Source: 2-02-FULL-62-14 sp035632555
GTDB taxonomy: Bacteria; Nitrospirota; Nitrospiria; Nitrospirales; Nitrospiraceae
DNA: 10,652 bases
Direction: 5' to 3'
Assembly: GCA_035632555.1 (NCBI GenBank)
Contig: DASQGO010000034.1
Location: forward strand, 1 to 10,652
Numbering within the stretch: position 1 is the first letter of the stretch; the number at the start of each line of letters is the position of its first letter. Of this stretch, positions 1 to 6,917 are shown piece by piece. Position numbers and translations under genes: made by a program. A model generated the notes under the pieces. The model did not search any database. It worked only from the letters and a program-made list of their open reading frames with translations, and was not told the DNA's origin.

Positions 1-1
1 G

Positions 2-3000
2 TGCCAGCAGTTGGCGGGAGATTTCCTGTTCCACTGCCACGTCGCGCACCATTATGTGGCGGGCATGTGGGGCTACTGGCGCGTGTACAACACGATGCAG
101 GTGGGCGACGCCCGCAACGACACGATGCCGGATCTTCGCGAACTGCCGGACCGCAAGGGCCGGATCAAGTTCGGTGTGTCGTCAGACAAGCTGGTCGGCA
201 AGACCGTGGATTGGTTCGGCAAGACCTTCCAGATCACGGACAAGGGCAAGAGCAACTGGAAGGGCAATCCGGCCGTGATCAACATCAAGGACTGGGTCGA
301 GATGCAGTTGCCGCCGCAGGGCAAGCCCGGTCATAAAGACGACGAGAAGGGGCAGATTGTCTCCTACGACGCGACGGTGCTGGACTGGACCTGGGACGGC
401 TCTCGCGCGATGAGCGAGAAAGAGAGCACGATCGACAATCCCAAATACAAGTCCACCCATCCGGGCAAGCGGCATCCAATCACGTTCGAGCCGGCTACCG
501 GCAAGGTGGCGTGGCCGCACTTGACGCCGCATTTCGGCAAGCGGGTGATGTTCTCCCCGCGGCACTCCGGGGCACCCTGGCTGGAGATGATCGCCCGGGA
601 CGAAAACGGCGAGTCGAGCCTGGAGCAGGCCAAGCCGGGCGAGAGCGGGCGGTGGAGTCTCTGTCCCGAGAATGCAGGCCACAAGGACTACAACGTCCAC
701 TTCATCAAGTTGCCGATCAAGCTGGCCAAGGCGCAGGGCAAGGAGCCGGCCGTGGTCGATCCGAACGGCTTGATCTATGTGCTGCATGAGGAGGAAGCGG
801 CGATCCGGGCCAACGACGACCTCAAGTATCCGTTGGTCGTCCGTGGCAACATCTACGATTGCGTGGATTGGACGCTGACCAGCGAGTGGGACGACGACGA
901 CTACACGAACTTCCAGTCGTCCAAGATCAACACCCACTGGCATTTCCTGCAGTTCGACAACCAGGCCTCGGACGGCGTGATCACCGGCTTCTCCTACGAG
1001 CAGTCGGTTCGGCCGTTCACGATGCTGGAGAAGAAGAACAAGAAGGGCCTGCCGGCGCCGATGAACACAGCGATCACGGCGGCGGTGAAGAAAGGGGCCA
1101 CGAGCATCACGGTCAAGAACGCGGCCCCGTTCCATGTGAACACGGAAATTCTGGTCGGGGCGGACAATGTGAAAGGCAACGAAGTCGCCCGGATCAAAGC
1201 GATCAATGGCAATACCATCACGCTGACCAGGGGGCTGCGGAACGAGCATCCGGCGAACGACATCGTGACGGTGGAATTCGTCCGGCAGCGATTCTGGGTG
1301 GATGCGGACGTGGGCACGGTGTTCTGGCACGACCATGCCTTCGGCGCGACCACGTGGCCGCACGGCGGATTCGGCACCTTCATCGCCGAGCCGTTCGGGT
1401 CGACCTATCATAATCCGACGACCGGGAAGGAAATCCGGAGCGGACCCGTGGCGGACATTCGCACCGTCGAGCCGGTGGGCCACGGCGTGAACGGCAGCTT
1501 CCGCGAGCTGATGGTGCAGGTGCACGATACGGTGCCGCACACGGTGAACATCGTGACGGCGGGGAATCCGCCCGGGCAGCCGGTGGAAGTGGCGCTGGAA
1601 GCGGGTAAGACCGTGTCATTCATGATGCCGGAGAAAATCTACATGACGCCGATGCCGTTCCTGAACGGCGGCACGCACACAACCGGCAGCGGTCTCAACT
1701 TCCGGGCGGGGCCGATCGCGCAGCGATTGGCGACGAATCCGGATGTGTCTAAAGCGTTCAGCAGCCTGGTGCACGGCGATCCCTACACGCCGTTGCTGCG
1801 GGCCTACACGGGCGACACAATGGTCTTCCGGCTGCTACATACGCTCATGAACGAGAGCATGGTCTGGACTATCTCGGGCCATACCTTCCTCAGCGAGCGC
1901 TACGCGGGCGATGCGAACCGCAAGAACTCGATTCATATCGGGATTGCCGAACGGTACGATCTGGTCGTGCCGAAGGCAGGCGGGCCGCGCGCGCAGGCAG
2001 GCGACTATATCCACTTCAACGGCCGGTCCTCGAAATTCTCCGAAGGCGGCTGGGGCATCATCCGGGTGCATGACAAGGAGCAGCCGGACCTGCAGAAACT
2101 GCCGGCGGGTTACAGCGGCCGGAATGAAATCCCCGGCGCCGTGCCGGTCTGTCCGGCGGATGCGCCGGTGAAGTCCTTCAATGTGGTGGCGATGGACTAT
2201 CCGTCCATGAAATTCAACTCGAAGGCGCCGGACGCTATCGAGGTAGACTTCGAGCGGAAGATCCAGATCACCAACCCTGACGCGAAGATTTATGCGTTGG
2301 AGGGTGATGCGTCCGCAGCGGCGACCGGCGCACAGCCGATGCCGCTGACCCTGCGCGTTAACACAGGGGACTGCATCAAGGTCAGTCTGAAGAACAAGAT
2401 GAAGAACAGCCGCGCGTCGTTCTCGGCGATTTCGCTGGCGTTTGATCCCAAGGATTCGCTGGGCGCGAACGTCGGCAACAACCAGGGCGATCAGACGATC
2501 GCGCCGGGCGAGAGCCGCACGTACACCTACTACGCGGATCCGTCGCTGGGCGAGATCGCCTCGCTGGTGTGGGATTGGGGGAACGTGATGACCAATCCTC
2601 GAAACGGGCTGTTCGGCGCCGTGGTCATCGGGCCGAAGGGCGCCCAGTACCGCGACCCGAAGACGGGCGCGGACGTGTCCAGCAAGAACGCATGGGTGGC
2701 CGACGTGATCGTGGATCGGACCATCCCGGGCTACGAGCATCGGGCGAACTACCGCGATGCGGCCCTGTTCTTCCAGGACGAGGATAACATCATCGGCACC
2801 AGCTTCATGCCCTATGTGCAGAACGTGGCGGGCCTGACCGGCGTCAACTACCGATCGGAGCCGTACAAGTTCCGCGAAGAGTCGGGCTGCTCGCTGGGCA
2901 AGATGTTCCAGCCGTGCAAGACCGACAAGCCGGAGGATCCGGTGACGCCGATCATCGAGGCGCATGCGGGCGATCCGGTCCGGATCCATGTGTTCGGCGC

Positions 3001-3337
3001 GAACAACGAGCAGAACCAGATGTTCAGCGTCGAGAAGCATGAGTGGCCGATCGAGCCGTTCATGCGGGGCGCGGATCAGATCAGCGTCGTGGAGTTCTCC
3101 GGATCGGAGACCATTGATGCGTTCCTGCCGTCGGCCGGCGGTCCGTACCGTATGGCGGGCGACTATGTCTGGAGCAACCAGCGGTTGCCGTACTCCCAGT
3201 CCGGGCAGTGGGGCTATCTGCGGGTACGCCCGGCGGGTGATCAGTCGCTCCTGCCGCTGAGCGGCGTGACGCCAGGTTCGAAGCGGGCCGAAGCGGAGAC
3301 GCCGGCAGCGCAGGCGATGCCGGTGTCGACACGCTAG
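2..3337 (+). CDS. Large multi-domain multicopper oxidase, 5' end outside the window
   Basis: This is the C-terminal 1111 codons of a probable secreted copper-dependent oxidase. The frame is open from base 2, and the first residues already belong to a copper motif, so the gene begins upstream. The HCHVAHHYVAGM motif (about 32-67) fits the multicopper oxidase HCHxxxHxxxxM signature, which supplies the type 1 Cys/His/Met and two type 3 His. HWH (935-943, followed by DG) and HDH (1328-1336) are the paired trinuclear-cluster motifs. An inserted beta-rich segment separates them (about 1061-1270). Beyond 1500 the cupredoxin pattern recurs, but the histidines are replaced. At least four further cupredoxin domains plus the end of one are visible, suggesting a six-domain enzyme. 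Known large oxidases of this kind include ceruloplasmin and the manganese oxidases MnxG and MofA. The substrate here (Mn, Fe, Cu or organic) is unknown. A terminator follows 36 bases after the stop. Confidence 0.9.
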   Translation, partial: CQQLAGDFLFHCHVAHHYVAGMWGYWRVYNTMQVGDARNDTMPDLRELPDRKGRIKFGVSSDKLVGKTVDWFGKTFQITDKGKSNWKGNPAVINIKDWVEMQLPPQGKPGHKDDEKGQIVSYDATVLDWTWDGSRAMSEKESTIDNPKYKSTHPGKRHPITFEPATGKVAWPHLTPHFGKRVMFSPRHSGAPWLEMIARDENGESSLEQAKPGESGRWSLCPENAGHKDYNVHFIKLPIKLAKAQGKEPAVVDPNGLIYVLHEEEAAIRANDDLKYPLVVRGNIYDCVDWTLTSEWDDDDYTNFQSSKINTHWHFLQFDNQASDGVITGFSYEQSVRPFTMLEKKNKKGLPAPMNTAITAAVKKGATSITVKNAAPFHVNTEILVGADNVKGNEVARIKAINGNTITLTRGLRNEHPANDIVTVEFVRQRFWVDADVGTVFWHDHAFGATTWPHGGFGTFIAEPFGSTYHNPTTGKEIRSGPVADIRTVEPVGHGVNGSFRELMVQVHDTVPHTVNIVTAGNPPGQPVEVALEAGKTVSFMMPEKIYMTPMPFLNGGTHTTGSGLNFRAGPIAQRLATNPDVSKAFSSLVHGDPYTPLLRAYTGDTMVFRLLHTLMNESMVWTISGHTFLSERYAGDANRKNSIHIGIAERYDLVVPKAGGPRAQAGDYIHFNGRSSKFSEGGWGIIRVHDKEQPDLQKLPAGYSGRNEIPGAVPVCPADAPVKSFNVVAMDYPSMKFNSKAPDAIEVDFERKIQITNPDAKIYALEGDASAAATGAQPMPLTLRVNTGDCIKVSLKNKMKNSRASFSAISLAFDPKDSLGANVGNNQGDQTIAPGESRTYTYYADPSLGEIASLVWDWGNVMTNPRNGLFGAVVIGPKGAQYRDPKTGADVSSKNAWVADVIVDRTIPGYEHRANYRDAALFFQDEDNIIGTSFMPYVQNVAGLTGVNYRSEPYKFREESGCSLGKMFQPCKTDKPEDPVTPIIEAHAGDPVRIHVFGANNEQNQMFSVEKHEWPIEPFMRGADQISVVEFSGSETIDAFLPSAGGPYRMAGDYVWSNQRLPYSQSGQWGYLRVRPAGDQSLLPLSGVTPGSKRAEAETPAAQAMPVSTR

Positions 3338-3342
3338 GACGG

Positions 3343-3372
3343 CTGACCCGAGCAGGGCGGCTGTGTTATAAC
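3343..3372 (+). promoter_or_regulatory. Candidate sigma70 promoter with extended -10, upstream of the duplicated cupredoxin genes
   Basis: CTGACC (3343-3348) lies 18 bases before TATAAC (3367-3372), which matches the -10 consensus at five of six positions. TG sits one base before it (3364-3365), giving an extended -10. The expected start point is near 3379-3380, inside the left arm of the following terminator. It would drive the gene starting at 3460. This is a by-eye match with no experimental support. Confidence 0.4.
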
Positions 3373-3373
3373 T

Positions 3374-3405
3374 GGGGGGGCCATCGAGGCCCCCCCTTGT
3401 TTTTT
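3374..3405 (+). terminator. Rho-independent terminator after the multicopper oxidase
   Basis: A perfect 9-bp stem of seven G plus CC (3374-3382) pairs with GG plus seven C (3388-3396) around the 5-base loop ATCGA. The T-rich run TTGTTTTTT (3397-3405) follows directly. This is a strong intrinsic terminator, and it separates the oxidase transcript from the next operon. Confidence 0.9.
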
Positions 3406-3459
3406 CAGCATGGTGATGAACGGAGTCTTTGTCATTATTCGTCGTCATTGGAGGAACAG

Positions 3460-4374
3460 ATGAGAAATCTGGTTCTTGCTGCCGGATTGGCAGCGGTCGT
3501 GGCCGTTCCGGTGCCGCCGGCATGGTCCTACGAGGAAATCGCGGTTACGGACGGAGGGGCGATTGCAGGCAAGGTGACGATCGTCGGGGGGAAACCGACG
3601 CCGAAAGGGTTCAACCTCGTTACCTTTCCCGATCCGGTCTATTGCGGGCGCATTTCGACCGGCACCGGCTGGCGGATTCTCGATGATTTCGTAATCGCGC
3701 AGGACGGCGGGTTGAAGGACGTGGTTGTGATGCTCGTGGATGTGCCGCGCGGCAAACCGTTCACGTTTGTGCCGCCGACCATCGAGGCAAGGGATTGCCG
3801 ATTCCTTCCGTTCGTCAGCATCGTGCGCGATCACCAGGAAGTGGTGATCATGAACATGGATCCGGTCATGCACGACATTCAGGCCTACGAAACTTCGCAT
3901 CTGGGCCCGCGCGTGTTGTTCAATTCGCCCTTGCCGATGAATGCGCACCACAGCCGTAACGTCGGCGCGGACAGTCATGAACATCTGGCCGGCGAGCCGA
4001 TGAAAGAAGTCATCCATCTCACGAAAGGCCGCCGGATCTTTGTCATGCAATGCGGCTTCCATGCCTACATGGAGAGCTGGGGGTTGGCGGTGGAGAACCC
4101 CTACTACGCCGTGACCGGCCAGGACGGCACGTTTTCGATTCCCGATGTGCCAGCGGGAGAATATCTGCTGGTTGCCTGGCATCCGCAGGAAGGCGCGATG
4201 CTGGAGCAGAAAGTGACGGTGCCAACGAAAAAAACCGTTGCCGCCAACTTTGAATTCAAGGCCCCCCAGGGACGCCGGAGCGTTCATGAGATGATGGACA
4301 ATCCCCACTACGGCCTGGCTGCGCTGGGCAAGCCGCTGGAAATCCTTCCCACGTTGGAGCTTCAAAAGCCGTAA
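3460..4374 (+). CDS. Exported amicyanin-like cupredoxin / carboxypeptidase-regulatory-like protein (paralogue 1)
   Basis: This 304-residue protein probably acts in the periplasm as a copper-binding or electron-carrying protein. The ATG at 3460 is chosen because GGAGGA (3450-3455) lies just upstream; the longer in-frame start at 3397 falls in the terminator T-tract. Residues 1-23 form a signal peptide ending AWS before YEE. A possible copper site consists of His138 (in NMDPVMHDI) and Cys198-x2-His201-x2-Met204 (CGFHAYM). The spacing is that of amicyanin, whose ligands are His, Cys-x2-His-x2-Met. Other conserved features are FPDPVYCGR, ARDC and the HH pair at 163-164. The C-terminal part (about 210-260: NPYYAVT, DGTFSIPDVPAGEY, AWHP) resembles the carboxypeptidase-regulatory-like fold. 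Many such fusions carry the database label 'methylamine utilization protein', but no mau genes are present here. Its stop is 2 bases from the next start. Copper binding is inferred from the motif only. Confidence 0.87.
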   Translation: MRNLVLAAGLAAVVAVPVPPAWSYEEIAVTDGGAIAGKVTIVGGKPTPKGFNLVTFPDPVYCGRISTGTGWRILDDFVIAQDGGLKDVVVMLVDVPRGKPFTFVPPTIEARDCRFLPFVSIVRDHQEVVIMNMDPVMHDIQAYETSHLGPRVLFNSPLPMNAHHSRNVGADSHEHLAGEPMKEVIHLTKGRRIFVMQCGFHAYMESWGLAVENPYYAVTGQDGTFSIPDVPAGEYLLVAWHPQEGAMLEQKVTVPTKKTVAANFEFKAPQGRRSVHEMMDNPHYGLAALGKPLEILPTLELQKP

Positions 4375-4376
4375 TC

Positions 4377-5339
4377 ATGAATCAGCATGCCGGTCGCCCC
4401 AGCCGTTGCCGCACTTCGATCCGAAACGGCGCCGTCTGCGCAATCGTGTGCGCCGGACTGGTCCTCGCCGGCGTGCCGTTTTCGTTCGCGTACGAGGTGG
4501 CCGATGTCCACAATGGCGGCACGATCACCGGCCGGGTGACGCTGGAAGGACAACCGGTTCCCACCTCGCAAGGGTTCAACCTCGTCACCTTCCCCGATCC
4601 GGAATACTGCGGGCGCATTTCCAACGGGAACGGCTGGCGGCTGCTCTACGACTTCTCGGTTAGTCAGACCGGTGGACTGAAAGACGTCGTCGTTTCGCTG
4701 GAAGGCGTGGAGAAGGGCCGTCCTTTCGATCTATCGGTTCCCCGCGTCGAAGCGCGCGATTGCCAGTTCCAGCCCTTCGTGACGGTGGTCCGCAACGGCC
4801 ATGCGGTGGAAATTGTGAACATGGATCCGGTCATGCACGACATCCAGGCTTACGAAACGTCGCCGCAGTTGGGCCCGCGCGTGCTGTTCAATTCGCCGCT
4901 GCCGATGAACGCCCATCATCAACGCGGCGATATCCATGCGATGCACCGGCACATGCCCGGCCCGTCCATGCTGGAGCCGGTGAGCTTGCACAAGGGCCGC
5001 AACTTGTTCGTGATGCAATGTGGGTTTCATGCCTTCATGCTCAGTTGGGGGCTGTCCGTGTCCAATCCGTATTATGCGATTACCGATGGAACGGGCGCCT
5101 ACACGATCGAGAACGTGCCGCCCGGCAGCTATCGCATGACCGCGTGGCATCCCTATGTGGGGACCATGTCGGAAGATATTGTTTCGGTGAAGCCGGACGG
5201 CAAGATTGAAGTGCATTTTTCCATGAAAGCGCCGGCTGGACGCCGCACGGCGCATCAGGTGGTGGATAACCCCCGGTTTGGCATGGAAGCGCTCGGTCGC
5301 CCGCTGCACATCGACCCCTTCGTCGAACACCAGCACTAA
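4377..5339 (+). CDS. Exported amicyanin-like cupredoxin / carboxypeptidase-regulatory-like protein (paralogue 2)
   Basis: This 320-residue protein is a tandem duplicate of the gene before it. The two share the FPDP-YCGRIS, ARDC, NMDPVMHDIQAYETS, FNSPLPMNAHH and MQCGFHA-M segments, and the DNA matches closely with mostly synonymous changes. The putative copper ligands are His154 and Cys215-x2-His218-x2-Met221. A basic N-terminus followed by a hydrophobic core (about 18-38, ending FSFA before YEV) suggests export with cleavage after Ala38. After the HH pair, paralogue 2 has a loop rich in His and Met (about 4905-4970) that differs from paralogue 1. No good Shine-Dalgarno is seen. The start lies 2 bases after the previous stop, so translational coupling is likely. 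The C-terminal carboxypeptidase-regulatory-like part is present (DGTGAYTIENVPPGSY, AWHP). A periplasmic copper or redox role is inferred. Confidence 0.87.
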   Translation: MNQHAGRPSRCRTSIRNGAVCAIVCAGLVLAGVPFSFAYEVADVHNGGTITGRVTLEGQPVPTSQGFNLVTFPDPEYCGRISNGNGWRLLYDFSVSQTGGLKDVVVSLEGVEKGRPFDLSVPRVEARDCQFQPFVTVVRNGHAVEIVNMDPVMHDIQAYETSPQLGPRVLFNSPLPMNAHHQRGDIHAMHRHMPGPSMLEPVSLHKGRNLFVMQCGFHAFMLSWGLSVSNPYYAITDGTGAYTIENVPPGSYRMTAWHPYVGTMSEDIVSVKPDGKIEVHFSMKAPAGRRTAHQVVDNPRFGMEALGRPLHIDPFVEHQH

Positions 5340-5357
5340 CTCCTTCACCGGCTGCGC

Positions 5358-6749
5358 GTGGTTTCTTTTCAACTCTTTTCTCGTCTGATTCTTCTCCTGG
5401 CCCCAGTGCTGTGTTTTGTGGCGTTCACCGGGACTGCGACACCGGCCGTGGCCGCGACCTTGCAGGAGGCGCAGGCCGCCTTCAATAAGCAGCAGTACGA
5501 CCAGGCACTGCAGTTGCTCGATTCGTTGGGGAAGAGCGGCAAAGTCACGACCGACGTCCGCCGACTCAAAATTAAAACCCTGGCGAAACTGAGCAGGCCG
5601 CAGGATGCGCTGGTCGAATATGACACCCTCGTGCCGCCTGGAAAATCGGATGACCGGCCGTTGCTGCGCGAGGTGGCCTTCGGCTGCATCACGCCGTTGC
5701 TCAAGGATATGCGGGACCAGATGCGCGGGGCCGCGTTGACGGCGTTGAAGGAAATGGAGTCGGAGGAAACGGTTCCGTACTTCGAAGACGGGTTGAGTGA
5801 CGGGTCCGGAATGGTGCGCGCCCTCGCTATCGAAGGACTGGGTCAACTGAAAAAAGGCCGGCGCTCGCCGCGCCTCAAGCAGGCACTGGAGGATCAGGCT
5901 GCCTATGTCCGCAAGTATGCGGTCAATGCGCTGGGCAAGACCGGCGATCTCTCTCAGGTCGAGACAATTGAGAAGTTTCTCGATGATAGGGAGCCGATCG
6001 TGCGTGTGGCCGCGGCTGGCGCGCTTGCCATGCTGAAGCGGTCGCTCGGATGGGAACGGTTGAGTGAGTCGGCGAAATCAAGAAATCCTGACGAACGGAG
6101 CGCTGCACTGAGGACGTTCGGTCTGTTGAAGGAAGCCGCATCCTTTTCCGAACTCGAAGCTGCAGTGAGCGATACGCAACCGTCCGTGCGTGCCGCCGCC
6201 GTCTCGGGCCTGGGCGATCTCGGCCAGGAAAAGGCCGGCTCCGTTCTGCTCAAGGCCTTGCATGATCCGATTCCAGTCGTTCGTGGTGCCGCCGTGACCA
6301 GCCTCGGCAAGCTGCACTATGCCGAGGCGGTGAACGATGTGAAACAGGCGTTGCATGATGGCAATCCGGGGGTCCGGGCGGATGCTGTGGCCGTGTTGCT
6401 CCAATTCGGTGAGCCCTACGCCACCGTTTCCGGGACCGTGCGTGAATTGACGGGAAATCAAGAGCCGACCATCAGGGCCCGAGTGGCGAGGTCGTTGGCC
6501 AAAGGTCAAGGCGAGTCGATCAAGGATGCCGTTGAGGACCTGCGTCTGCTGCTTCAGGATGTCCTCCCGCTCCCGCGGATGACCGCGGTCAGGGCGCTGG
6601 GCCATACCACAAGTCCCCAGGCTGCGGTGATCCTGAAGGAGGCCTTGCATGATCAGGATGATGGGGTACGAGCGACGGCGGCCGGCGCGCTGATCCGGGT
6701 GCTGGACGGGAAGGCTGGAACGGGCAAGGGTGATCCCGTCGAGGGGTAG
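5358..6749 (+). CDS. Exported HEAT-repeat protein with N-terminal TPR-like segment
   Basis: This 463-residue protein starts at a GTG 18 bases after paralogue 2 and is probably in the same operon. Residues 1-33 form a signal peptide (hydrophobic stretch 10-23, AVAA before TLQEA), so it should be periplasmic or outer-membrane facing. Residues about 35-75 (AQAAFNKQQYDQALQLLDSL) look like a TPR unit. From about 110 to 455 there are roughly ten HEAT/PBS-lyase-type repeats with the recurring pattern VRxxAxxxLGxL (for example VRKYAVNALGKTG, VRAAAVSGLGDLG, VRGAAVTSLGKL). Such arrays form an alpha-solenoid that binds other proteins, and no catalytic residues are evident. The neighbours suggest a scaffold for the copper proteins, which is inference. 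The initiation site is uncertain because no strong Shine-Dalgarno precedes the GTG. Confidence 0.85.
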   Translation: MVSFQLFSRLILLLAPVLCFVAFTGTATPAVAATLQEAQAAFNKQQYDQALQLLDSLGKSGKVTTDVRRLKIKTLAKLSRPQDALVEYDTLVPPGKSDDRPLLREVAFGCITPLLKDMRDQMRGAALTALKEMESEETVPYFEDGLSDGSGMVRALAIEGLGQLKKGRRSPRLKQALEDQAAYVRKYAVNALGKTGDLSQVETIEKFLDDREPIVRVAAAGALAMLKRSLGWERLSESAKSRNPDERSAALRTFGLLKEAASFSELEAAVSDTQPSVRAAAVSGLGDLGQEKAGSVLLKALHDPIPVVRGAAVTSLGKLHYAEAVNDVKQALHDGNPGVRADAVAVLLQFGEPYATVSGTVRELTGNQEPTIRARVARSLAKGQGESIKDAVEDLRLLLQDVLPLPRMTAVRALGHTTSPQAAVILKEALHDQDDGVRATAAGALIRVLDGKAGTGKGDPVEG

Positions 6750-6758
6750 GGGGAGTGC

Positions 6759-6788
6759 TTGACACCCCACCCGGCTTTGCAGTATACA
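6759..6788 (+). promoter_or_regulatory. Sigma70-type promoter for paralogue 3
   Basis: A perfect -35 box TTGACA (6759-6764) is followed after 18 bases by TATACA (6783-6788), which matches the -10 consensus at four of six positions. It lies just after the HEAT-gene stop. The predicted start near 6795 leaves an untranslated leader of about 120 bases before the ATG at 6918. A 7-bp inverted repeat (6792-6798 with 6823-6829) lies at the leader's 5' end, but its function is unclear. Confidence 0.6.
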
Positions 6789-6902
6789 TGGCCGTTTCCA
6801 AAACCGCGCAGGACGGCCCGCCGAAACGGTTGAGACCCCCACACGGTTCGAGAAACATGGTTTAAGGCCATAGTCGTCAGTCAGTTTATCGCGATCCATT
6901 CA

Positions 6903-6909
6903 CAAGGAG
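6903..6909 (+). promoter_or_regulatory. Strong Shine-Dalgarno of paralogue 3
   Basis: AAGGAGG lies 8 bases before the ATG at 6918 and is the closest match to the anti-Shine-Dalgarno in the window. It fixes the start of this gene and supports efficient translation. Confidence 0.8.
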
Positions 6910-6917
6910 GCGGTGTC

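Noticed and set aside
11..13. TTG as the start of the multicopper oxidase
   Set aside because: The frame is open upstream to base 2, and the TTG lies within the conserved run leading into the HCH motif, so the gene starts outside the window.
182..1540. Antisense open frame of 452 codons opposite the multicopper oxidase
   Set aside because: It is rich in Arg, His and Leu with no recognisable domain, and it is the complement of an obvious oxidase frame in GC-rich DNA.
3397..3459. Longer N-terminus for paralogue 1
   Set aside because: The start codon would lie in the terminator T-tract and would bury the signal peptide; GGAGGA before the ATG at 3460 fits better.
1835..3523. Antisense open frame of 562 codons
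   Set aside because: It spans the oxidase end, the terminator and the next gene's start, and has a low-complexity Arg/His composition typical of shadow frames.
6792..6829. Inverted repeat CCGTTTC / GAAACGG in the leader of paralogue 3 as a riboswitch or operator
   Set aside because: It is only 7 bp with a 24-base interior, and the predicted transcript start falls in the left arm. No known riboswitch core is visible.
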